Positions 1 to 6,169 of a DNA stretch of 9,999 nt are shown here, one piece after another. The DNA is from Hungatella sp. UBA3147. Its GTDB lineage: Bacteria; Bacillota; Clostridia; Lachnospirales; Lachnospiraceae. Below the pieces are notes generated by a model. That model did not search any database. It was not told the DNA's origin and saw only the letters and a list, made by a program, of their open reading frames with translations. The stretch spans positions 1-9,999 of the forward strand of contig DEYX01000034.1 in the NCBI GenBank assembly GCA_002365025.1, read 5' to 3'. Made by a program: the position numbers and the translations under genes. Numbering within the stretch: the stretch's first letter is position 1; the number at the start of each line of letters is the position of its first letter.

Positions 1-719
1 ACCTAATCGTAGACGGTGATGAGGCAGTGCTCATCGACAGCGGAAGCCGGGATGATTTCAGTACAGTTATGCTGAAAGTTATGCGCACGGGAATCAGTCC
101 TGGTAAGATCAGCCGCCTGATTTATCAGCACTATGATCCGGATTTATGCGGTAATATTCCTCATATAGAAATGCTCATTAACAGCGAAGATTTAAAAATT
201 ATCTCTCACCATGAAAACAATATTTTCATCAATTATTATTCCATGAGTACACCGAAGCTTTGCATTGAACAATTAGGATTTCATTTTGAATTTGCAAGCG
301 GCAGGCGTCTTGAATTTATCAGGACGCCTTATTCCCACTCACCGGGCAGCTTCATTACTTATGATGTTAAGACGAGGACATTATTCAGCAGCGATATTTT
401 CGGAAGCTATGATTACAACTGGGATTTATATACTAGGATCGGCGCGGAATGCAGGGACTGTTCGCCTTCTAAAATCTGCCCCATCACCCGGAAAGCATGC
501 CAGATAAAGGGCATTCTGGACTTTCACCAGCGGATTATGCCATCGGAAAAGGCGCTGCAGTATGCTATTGAACGGATCGAGGAACTGGATATTTCCCTGA
601 TCGCACCTCAGCATGGAAGTATTCTTGATACACCTGCGGCACAGGAAGCCGTAATCAGAAAGCTGAAAGAATTGACTAATGTGGGGATCGACTATTTTCT
701 TGAGGAGGAAGAAAATTGA
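1..719 (+). CDS. Metallo-beta-lactamase-fold di-iron protein (ODP / flavodiiron-type), 5'-partial
   Basis: The frame is open to the left edge (first whole codon at 3), so the start lies upstream; a GTG at 27 is internal. Numbering from that GTG as residue 1, the metal-binding set of the flavodiiron/ODP branch of the metallo-beta-lactamase fold is visible: HYDPDLCG (H35, D37, D39), H104 in YSHSPGS, D123 in SSDIFGS and H196 in APQHGS. L40 replaces the second histidine of the usual HxExDH motif. There is no flavodoxin domain after the fold, so this resembles the stand-alone ODP proteins, one of which (Treponema denticola) is described as a di-iron oxygen/iron sensor for chemotaxis, rather than an oxygen or NO reductase. 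An unusual cysteine cluster CX2CX5CX6C (C142, C145, C151, C158) sits between D123 and H196. The stop overlaps the TTG start of the downstream PAS/HD-GYP gene, so the two are probably made together. A sensory role is inference; the fold is secure. Confidence 0.85.
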   Translation, partial: LIVDGDEAVLIDSGSRDDFSTVMLKVMRTGISPGKISRLIYQHYDPDLCGNIPHIEMLINSEDLKIISHHENNIFINYYSMSTPKLCIEQLGFHFEFASGRRLEFIRTPYSHSPGSFITYDVKTRTLFSSDIFGSYDYNWDLYTRIGAECRDCSPSKICPITRKACQIKGILDFHQRIMPSEKALQYAIERIEELDISLIAPQHGSILDTPAAQEAVIRKLKELTNVGIDYFLEEEEN

Positions 720-1987
720 GGCGGACAGACGCAGCCCTGCTGGGACAAAGAATCCTATTGGAACAGCCGGGTTCGGATGAATATGTAGAAGCCCTGCTTG
801 ATCATTTTGTAAAACAGGTGGATAACCAGACTTATACCGAACTGGTCTCGGAGATCATGGAGCGGTATGTAGATGTGTCAAAACAGCTGGAAATAAAGAG
901 CAGGGAATTGGAGAAAAGTGACGCCTCCCGCCGGGAAGCCCAGGAAATAGCAGTAATAGGAAACTGGGAACTGAGCCTTTGCACAAAGAAGCTATGGTGG
1001 TCGGACACTATGTATAGAATACTGGAGACTGACCAGTCCGAAGAACCGGATCTGATAGTTTATTTTCAAAAGGTTTATCCCGATGATAAAAAACTGGTGA
1101 ATCAAATTTATCATGATATGCAAAACGGAATGGTGCCTGCTGAATACCGGTACCGTCTGTTGATGGAGGGAGGCCGGATCAAATGGGTTCAGATCCGGTT
1201 TGTGGGATCAAAGGATTCCAGTGGAATGCTTACCAAAGTCCATGGCACGATCCAGGACATAAGCAGTACAAAAGCGATCGAGGAAAAGCTGGAGGAATAT
1301 AATCACCATTTAGAAGATCTGGTACAGAAAAAGGTGGCGGAGGTATCCGCTTCTCAGATGGCTACGATCCATGCATTGGTAAAGCTTTCGGAGTCCAGGG
1401 ATGATGAGACAGGAGAGCATATTGTCAGAACGTCACAATATTGCCGCCTCCTTGCGGAAAAGCTTTGGGAAATGAGGGCCCATCGTGAGGAAGTAGACCG
1501 GGCTTTTATAGACGGTATCGCCCAGGCCAGCCCTTTGCACGACATAGGAAAGGTGGGAATTCCGGATGGAGTTCTTCTAAAGCCCGGCAAATTGACGCCG
1601 GAGGAATTTGAAATCATGAAAACTCATACCACCATCGGATATCAGACCCTGGCCAGCATTGAAAAGAAGGATACAGGAAGTGCATTCATAAAAGTCGGTA
1701 AGGAAATTACACTTTGCCATCATGAAAAATGGGATGGGAGCGGATACCCAAAGGGGCTTAAAAGGGAAGAGATTCCAATATCAGCGCGTATTATGGCTTT
1801 GGCGGATGTGTATGACGCGCTGCGCTCAAAACGCGTGTATAAAGAGAGTTATTCCCACGAAAAAAGTTTGGGGATTATTACCCAGGGAAGAGGCAGTCAT
1901 TTTGATCCTCTTTTAGTAGATCTTTTCCTTGAAAATGATTCCTCTTTCCGTGATATATTCGATGGGACTTTAGCCGGTAAGGAATAA
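716..1987 (+). CDS. PAS domain HD-GYP phosphodiesterase (c-di-GMP type)
   Basis: The TTG start at 716 is supported by GAGGAGG at 702-708, seven bases upstream, and overlaps the stop of the preceding gene. The 423-residue product has an unrecognised helical N-terminus (about 1-60), a short coiled coil (about 55-78), a PAS_3-type fold (about 78-190, ending HGTIQDISS), a helical linker and an HD-GYP domain (about 215-405). The HD-GYP metal and catalytic residues all appear present: E231, H235, H275-D276, K279, H304, H335-H336 and D364, plus GSGYP at 341-345 and the R373/K376 pair that fits phosphate contacts. This predicts hydrolysis of cyclic-di-GMP (or a related cyclic dinucleotide) in the cytoplasm. 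No membrane segment or receiver domain is seen, so the input is probably the PAS domain and/or the neighbouring di-iron protein. Activity and substrate are inferred from the family. Confidence 0.9.
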   Translation: MRRTDAALLGQRILLEQPGSDEYVEALLDHFVKQVDNQTYTELVSEIMERYVDVSKQLEIKSRELEKSDASRREAQEIAVIGNWELSLCTKKLWWSDTMYRILETDQSEEPDLIVYFQKVYPDDKKLVNQIYHDMQNGMVPAEYRYRLLMEGGRIKWVQIRFVGSKDSSGMLTKVHGTIQDISSTKAIEEKLEEYNHHLEDLVQKKVAEVSASQMATIHALVKLSESRDDETGEHIVRTSQYCRLLAEKLWEMRAHREEVDRAFIDGIAQASPLHDIGKVGIPDGVLLKPGKLTPEEFEIMKTHTTIGYQTLASIEKKDTGSAFIKVGKEITLCHHEKWDGSGYPKGLKREEIPISARIMALADVYDALRSKRVYKESYSHEKSLGIITQGRGSHFDPLLVDLFLENDSSFRDIFDGTLAGKE

Positions 1988-2011
1988 ACGGCTGAATGCA
2001 TTTAAGTTATA

Positions 2012-2054
2012 AAAAGTCCGTGTTTTCCTTTGCCTTTGGAGAACACGAACTTTT
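2012..2054. terminator. Bidirectional intrinsic terminator
   Basis: The arm at 2012-2028 pairs with 2038-2054 across a nine-base loop: 17 positions with one mismatch (2018/2048) and one G-U pair. A-tracts on the left and T-tracts on the right mean that both strands end the hairpin in U-rich sequence. It lies between the convergent HD-GYP and Rrf2 genes, as expected for a shared terminator. Confidence 0.85.
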
Positions 2055-2066
2055 ATATGCCATTGG

Positions 2067-2507
2067 TTAGATTTCGTAATAATTGGCCTGGCCATCCAGT
2101 CTTTTTTGTTCTTCCACCAAATCTGCCAGGGTAATGCCGTCTACCACATCGGAGATCGCATGATCCAGCTTTTTCCATACCATGAGTGTGGCACAATTAT
2201 GGGAACGGCTGCAGGGGTTGACTTCATCTTCCAGACATGATACGGGAACCAGACTTCCCTCTGCAAGGCGCAGGATCATGCCGACGGTATACTCCGAAGG
2301 ATCCTTTGTCAGGTAATAACCGCCCTGGGCACCCCTTCTGCTTTTCACATACCCGGCCCTGCTTAAGATGGTGACAATCTGTTCCAGATATTTATCCGAT
2401 ATTTCCTGGCGTTCCGCCACCTGATTGATTTTTGTGCATTCGCCCGGATGAAGTGCAAATTCAAGCATCATACGAAGGGCGTAGCGTCCCTTGGTAGAAA
2501 ATTTCAT
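2067..2507 (-). CDS. Rrf2 family transcriptional regulator with cysteine triad (IscR/CymR-like)
   Basis: The 146-residue protein starts MKFSTKGRYALR, the typical Rrf2 opening, followed by a winged helix-turn-helix (about 1-80) with SRRGAQGGYYL in the wing. Three cysteines (C91, C99, C105; C-x7-C-x5-C) lie where IscR carries its [2Fe-2S] ligands (C92, C98, C104), so an iron-sulfur or redox-responsive regulator is likely. The start at 2507 is preceded on the minus strand by GGAAGGGGA (2517-2525). No isc/suf or cysteine genes lie beside it; it is divergent from nadE and convergent with the HD-GYP gene. Rrf2 proteins often repress their own promoter. Family is certain; cofactor and targets are inference. 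Confidence 0.92.
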   Translation of the reverse strand: MKFSTKGRYALRMMLEFALHPGECTKINQVAERQEISDKYLEQIVTILSRAGYVKSRRGAQGGYYLTKDPSEYTVGMILRLAEGSLVPVSCLEDEVNPCSRSHNCATLMVWKKLDHAISDVVDGITLADLVEEQKRLDGQANYYEI

Positions 2508-2560
2508 GGTAAAAAATCCCCTTCCTAATTATTCTTATCTGTTTAGTAGGATATAAAAAT

Positions 2561-2589
2561 ATTGTACACGAAACCACCTGGAAAGTAAA
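2561..2589 (-). promoter_or_regulatory. Sigma-A-type promoter of the Rrf2 gene, with possible operator
   Basis: Read on the minus strand, TTTACT (2584-2589) and TACAAT (2561-2566) are separated by exactly 17 bases, putting the transcription start near 2554. Immediately downstream, at 2537-2552, a partly symmetric ATC...GAT segment sits where an autorepressor could bind. The promoter match is good; the operator is only a suggestion. Confidence 0.55.
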
Positions 2590-2605
2590 CCTCAAATTAT
2601 CCGGC

Positions 2606-2634
2606 TTCCCAATTTATAAAAATGGATGTATACT
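2606..2634 (+). promoter_or_regulatory. Candidate promoter for nadE
   Basis: TTCCCA (2606-2611) and TATACT (2629-2634) are 17 bases apart; a second TATACT follows at 2635-2640. The -35 is weak (4 of 6). If used, the transcript has a leader of about 165 bases before nadE. No better candidate is seen closer to the gene. Confidence 0.35.
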
Positions 2635-2640
2635 TATACT

Positions 2641-2805
2641 CATTAGAGAATTTGGAAAAGATGATGCCATATTTCTCCAGTTTTGGAACGGTGATGCGGT
2701 GTCATCCTATAACATGAATTACAACCATGCTGATGGACTGTGTTTACAGTATAAAGGCCAAGTGGATACCAAATGAAAGAAATGAACAGATAGGAGATAA
2801 AAAAG
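2641..2805 (+). other. nadE leader region with two tiny overlapping reading frames
   Basis: Between the candidate promoter and nadE there is no recognised riboswitch. Two very short frames are present: ATG 2661 to TGA 2717 (18 residues) and ATG 2714 to TGA 2776 (20 residues), which overlap as ATGA. Neither has a strong ribosome binding site. They may be chance; the region is noted because it is otherwise empty. Confidence 0.2.
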
Positions 2806-4716
2806 ATGAAACATGGATATATACGTGTTGCCGCAGCAACCCCTGACGTAAAGGTAGCAGACCCGGAATTTAACAGGGAGCGTATTTGTGAGCAGATAAA
2901 AGAGGGAATTAAAAGACAGGCAAAACTCATGGTGTTTCCGGAGCTTTGCCTGACGGCCTATACCTGCGGCGATTTATTCGGGCAGGATGCCCTGTTAAGA
3001 AAGTCCCGGGAGGAGCTTAAAGAGATATTAAAGGCTACGGAAGGCCACGATCTTCTGTGCTTTATAGGCATGCCCTGGGAATGGGGAGGAAAGTTATATA
3101 ATACGGCTGTTGCAATACAAAACGGAAGGATTCTTGGGATCGTACCGAAGACGAATCTGCCCAATTATTCAGAGTTTTATGAACTGCGTTATTTCCAGCC
3201 TGGAAATGAAATACCGGTGATGGTAAAATGGGAAGATGAACTGATTCCCATGGGAGCCAATATTCTTTTTGCATGTGAGGACATTCCCCAGCTTGTCGTG
3301 GCTGCAGAGATCTGCGAGGATGCATGGGTTCCAAATCCGCCGTCCATCCGTCATGCTACCGCCGGAGCAACGGTGATCGTAAACTGTTCTGCCAGCGACG
3401 AGACAACGGGTAAGGATATTTACCGGAGAAGCCTTATTACGGGACATTCTGCCAGCCTGGTATGTGGTTTCATCTATGCTAACGCAGGAGAGGGAGAGTC
3501 CACTCAGGATCTGGTGTTTGGAGGCCAGAACCTCATAGCAGAAAATGGCGCCCTGCTTGCGGAATCCAAACGTTTTGGAAATGAGACCATATACGGGGAT
3601 ATGGACTTGGACAGGCTGATCCACGAAAGACGGCGGATGACCACATTTCCCCAGGCCGATCATACAAATTATACGGTAGTTTCTTTCAAAATGAAGAAAA
3701 AGGAACTGGACTTAAAGAGATTTATTGATCCAAGGCCCTTTGTCCCGGACAATGAGAAGGAGAGGAACAGAAGATGCGAGGAAATTCTCTCCATACAGGC
3801 TATGGGCTTAAAAAAGAGGCTTGCCCATACAGAATGCAAGCATGCGGTGATCGGGATTTCCGGAGGCTTAGATTCCACCCTTGCCCTTCTTGTGACAGTC
3901 CGGGCCTTTGATATGCTGGAAATCCCCAGAAATCAGATCCATGCGGTGACCATGCCCTGCTTCGGAACAACGGACCGGACCTATCAGAATGCCTGCACCC
4001 TGACCAATACACTTGGAGCCGAGCTTATAGAAGTGAATATCAGGGAGGCCGTAAGCCTTCATTTCCGGGATATTGGACACAGGGAGGATGTTCACGATAT
4101 AACCTATGAAAACTCCCAGGCCAGGGAGAGGACCCAGGTGTTAATGGATATGGCAAACAAGCTGAATGGAATGGTCATAGGAACGGGTGATATGTCTGAA
4201 TTAGCCCTGGGCTGGGCGACCTATAACGGTGACCATATGTCCATGTACGGAGTCAACGCATCGGTGCCAAAGACCCTGGTGCGCCATCTGGTGCACTACT
4301 ATGCGGATACCTGCGGGGAAGAGGCTTTAAGCGGTGTGCTTCTTGATGTTTTGGACACGCCTGTAAGCCCGGAACTTCTTCCGCCTCAGGATGGAGAGAT
4401 TGCCCAGAAGACAGAGGACCTGGTAGGTCCCTATGAGCTTCACGATTTCTTCCTGTACCAGATCTTAAGGTTCGGCTGCCGGCCGGAGAAGGTATACCGC
4501 ATGGCGGTCTACGCTTTTACAGGAAATTATGAGAAGGAAGTCATATTAAAATGGTTAAAGGTATTTTACCGCAGATTTTTCAGCCAGCAGTTTAAGCGTT
4601 CCTGCATGCCTGACGGACCTAAGGTGGGTTCTGTGGCAGTATCCCCAAGGGGAGATCTACGCATGCCAAGTGATGCCGTAAGCCGCCTGTGGCTGGAAGA
4701 ACTGGAAAATTTATAA
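2806..4716 (+). CDS. nadE: Glutamine-dependent NAD+ synthase (two-domain)
   Basis: This cytoplasmic enzyme makes NAD+ from deamido-NAD+ using ATP and ammonia released from glutamine, the last step of NAD synthesis. The ATG at 2806 follows AGGAG (2792-2796) by nine bases. Residues about 5-290 are the nitrilase-type glutaminase domain with the triad E46 (FPEL), K115 (VPKTNLPN) and C170 (AEICEDAW). From about 320 comes the synthetase domain with the PP-loop GISGGLDST (350-358), GTGDMSELALGW (459-470) and VNASVPKT (483-490). The triad is shifted by a constant six residues from the E52/K121/C176 of the Mycobacterium tuberculosis enzyme, and the 636-residue length fits this long class. The complete glutaminase half means that it should use glutamine directly. 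An RNA methyltransferase gene follows after 14 bases, so they are probably co-transcribed. Confidence 0.96.
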   Translation: MKHGYIRVAAATPDVKVADPEFNRERICEQIKEGIKRQAKLMVFPELCLTAYTCGDLFGQDALLRKSREELKEILKATEGHDLLCFIGMPWEWGGKLYNTAVAIQNGRILGIVPKTNLPNYSEFYELRYFQPGNEIPVMVKWEDELIPMGANILFACEDIPQLVVAAEICEDAWVPNPPSIRHATAGATVIVNCSASDETTGKDIYRRSLITGHSASLVCGFIYANAGEGESTQDLVFGGQNLIAENGALLAESKRFGNETIYGDMDLDRLIHERRRMTTFPQADHTNYTVVSFKMKKKELDLKRFIDPRPFVPDNEKERNRRCEEILSIQAMGLKKRLAHTECKHAVIGISGGLDSTLALLVTVRAFDMLEIPRNQIHAVTMPCFGTTDRTYQNACTLTNTLGAELIEVNIREAVSLHFRDIGHREDVHDITYENSQARERTQVLMDMANKLNGMVIGTGDMSELALGWATYNGDHMSMYGVNASVPKTLVRHLVHYYADTCGEEALSGVLLDVLDTPVSPELLPPQDGEIAQKTEDLVGPYELHDFFLYQILRFGCRPEKVYRMAVYAFTGNYEKEVILKWLKVFYRRFFSQQFKRSCMPDGPKVGSVAVSPRGDLRMPSDAVSRLWLEELENL

Positions 4717-4730
4717 AAGAGAGGTACATT

Positions 4731-5510
4731 ATGATAACCAGCAGTGCCAATGCAAGGGTGAAACAGGTGATGAACTTATCAAAGAAGGCCAAAGTCAGAA
4801 ATTTAAACGGCCTCTTTGTAGCGGAAGGACTTCGCATGTTTAAGGAAATTCCGGTGGACAGGATTGACAGCGTTTTTGTATCGGAAGGTTTTTTAAAGGA
4901 TGAAGCCCATAAAAAGCTTTTGTCGGAAGTGAAATACGAGGTTGTTTCGGAGGAAGTGTTTAAGGTCATGTCAGATACCCAGACGCCTCAGGGGATTTTA
5001 GCCATTGTAAGGCAGTATACCTTCAAGGAGGAGGACTTGCTGGATGCGCCTGGTCCTTCGTTTCTGATGATTTTGGAAAACATTCAGGACCCGGGAAATC
5101 TTGGAACGATTCTCAGGGCCGGGGAAGGAGCTGGAATCACCGGGGTGCTCATGAGCGATACTACGGCGGACGTCTATAATCCAAAGGTAATCCGCTCCAC
5201 CATGGGTTCAGTTTTCCGCGTTCCATTTGTTTATACGAAAGACCTTAAGGCTTCTTTAAAGGCCTTAAAAGCCGGTGGGGTCAGACTGTATGCGGCACAT
5301 TTAGATGGCAGGAATAATTATGAAAAAGAGGATTATACTGTTGATACAGGGTTTTTAGTGGGAAATGAAGCAAACGGCCTGACAGATGAAACGGCAGCAC
5401 TGGCGGATGCTTATGTAAAGATCCCCATGAAGGGGAAGGTAGAATCCCTAAACGCGGCGGTTGCGGCTTCTGTACTGATGTTTGAGGCTGCCAGACAGCG
5501 GCGGATGTAG
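4731..5510 (+). CDS. SpoU/TrmH-family RNA 2'-O-ribose methyltransferase
   Basis: The 259-residue protein uses S-adenosylmethionine to methylate a ribose 2'-OH in rRNA or tRNA. I chose ATG 4731 because AGAGAGG (4718-4724) precedes it by six bases; the longer frame from GTG 4689 would overlap nadE and adds no conserved sequence. An N-terminal substrate-binding domain (about 1-95, with GLFVAEGLRM) precedes the SPOUT knot domain carrying motif 1 (N117, IQDPGNLGTILR), motif 2 (FLVGNEANGL, 208-217) and motif 3 (IPMKGKVESLNAAVAAS, 231-247). This layout matches the RlmB/TsnR/YsgA-like branch, in which the exact nucleotide target cannot be told from sequence. It is probably co-transcribed with nadE. 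No clear terminator follows its stop. Confidence 0.92.
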   Translation: MITSSANARVKQVMNLSKKAKVRNLNGLFVAEGLRMFKEIPVDRIDSVFVSEGFLKDEAHKKLLSEVKYEVVSEEVFKVMSDTQTPQGILAIVRQYTFKEEDLLDAPGPSFLMILENIQDPGNLGTILRAGEGAGITGVLMSDTTADVYNPKVIRSTMGSVFRVPFVYTKDLKASLKALKAGGVRLYAAHLDGRNNYEKEDYTVDTGFLVGNEANGLTDETAALADAYVKIPMKGKVESLNAAVAASVLMFEAARQRRM

Positions 5511-5547
5511 ATGTCAGAAAATTGTAAGGCTTTTTACTGCAGAAATA

Positions 5548-5576
5548 TTGAGAAATATCGGAACATATAGTATGAT
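5548..5576 (+). promoter_or_regulatory. Sigma-A-type promoter of the nfeD-SPFH operon
   Basis: TTGAGA (5548-5553) and TATGAT (5571-5576) are 17 bases apart, each 5 of 6 to consensus, placing the start near 5583. A tandem 10-base repeat, AGAAATATTG/AGAAATATCG (5541-5560, nine of ten identical), overlaps the -35 element and could be a regulator site or chance. Confidence 0.65.
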
Positions 5577-5582
5577 AGTAGT

Positions 5583-5727
5583 AGTTCAGCCATGTAGAGA
5601 CATGTGCCCTTCGTAAATAATGTTCTATCCGACAAATTATGAATGGCATGGCTAAACGATAACGCATGTCCACAGATAGATTTGCCAGGCAGCTTTGCCT
5701 ACAATGGCAGGGAAGGGGAATGATAAG
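5583..5727 (+). promoter_or_regulatory. Structured 5' leader before nfeD
   Basis: About 145 bases separate the predicted transcript start from the chosen nfeD start. Visible pairings are: CATGT/ACATG (5591-5595 with 5600-5604, four-base loop); AGCCATG with CATGGCT (5588-5594 with 5647-5653), which excludes the first hairpin; and a two-part stem just before the ribosome binding site, TGCC/GGCA (5683-5686 with 5706-5709) stacked on AGGCA/TGCCT (5687-5691 with 5696-5700). It matches no riboswitch class that I recognise. The structure is seen; a regulatory role is inference. Confidence 0.35.
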
Positions 5728-6168
5728 ATGGCAGCAGTCTATTGGCTTATTGTATTTGTAGTGCTTCTAGGAATTGAAGCGGTAACCATGGCCTTAACGA
5801 CCGTTTGGTTTGCGGGAGGAGCATTGGTTGCATTTGTGCTGGCACTGTTTGGGGTTAATACCCAGGTGCAGCTGGCAGTGTTTGTAATTGTATCATTTAT
5901 TCTTCTATTCTTTACCAGGCCTTTTGCTTTAAAGTATGTGAACCGGAACACGGTAAAAACCAATTGGGAAAGCCTCATTGGAAAAAAAGCCAGAGTTACG
6001 GTTGAGATTAACAATGCGGAGAGTAAAGGCGCAGCGATCCTAAACGGTCAGGAATGGACGGCCAGGGCGCTGGAGGACGACAAAGTATATCCCGTTGACG
6101 CTATGGTGGAAGTAAAGGAAATAAGAGGCGTAAAATTAATTGTGAGTATGAATCAGGAGGAATCATAG
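5728..6168 (+). CDS. NfeD-like membrane protein (short form)
   Basis: The 146-residue protein has two or three membrane segments (about 4-20, 24-42 and 46-63) followed by a soluble OB-fold domain (about 83-140, from GKKARVTVEI to VEVKEIRGVKLIVS). This is the short NfeD form without the ClpP-like serine protease domain. ATG 5728 is preferred because GGAAGGGG (5711-5718) lies nine bases upstream; the TTG at 5695 and ATG at 5704 lie inside the leader stem and lack ribosome binding sites. The SPFH gene begins two bases after its stop. NfeD and SPFH/stomatin proteins are a well-known conserved pair at the membrane, thought to act together in membrane organisation or protein quality control. Exact function is unknown. 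Confidence 0.88.
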   Translation: MAAVYWLIVFVVLLGIEAVTMALTTVWFAGGALVAFVLALFGVNTQVQLAVFVIVSFILLFFTRPFALKYVNRNTVKTNWESLIGKKARVTVEINNAESKGAAILNGQEWTARALEDDKVYPVDAMVEVKEIRGVKLIVSMNQEES

Positions 6169-6169
6169 T

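Noticed and set aside
2641..2805. Known NAD-type riboswitch before nadE
   Set aside because: I could not find a matching conserved core or a convincing terminator/anti-terminator fold.
2643..2930. Minus-strand 95-codon hydrophobic frame
   Set aside because: It overlaps the nadE start and ribosome binding site and shows no good binding site of its own; probably chance.
3169..3663. Minus-strand 164-codon frame opposite nadE
   Set aside because: It lies wholly inside nadE, whose glutaminase motifs are intact on the plus strand, and its translation shows no recognisable motif.
4689..4730. Longer N-terminus of the RNA methyltransferase from GTG 4689
   Set aside because: It would overlap nadE and lacks conserved residues; ATG 4731 has a well-placed AGAGAGG.
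5281..5673. Minus-strand 130-codon frame
   Set aside because: It overlaps SpoU motifs 2 and 3 on the plus strand and the nfeD promoter and leader; the product has no family features.
5695..5727. Longer N-terminus of the NfeD protein from TTG 5695 or ATG 5704
   Set aside because: Both lie in a predicted stem without ribosome binding sites; ATG 5728 follows GGAAGGGG.
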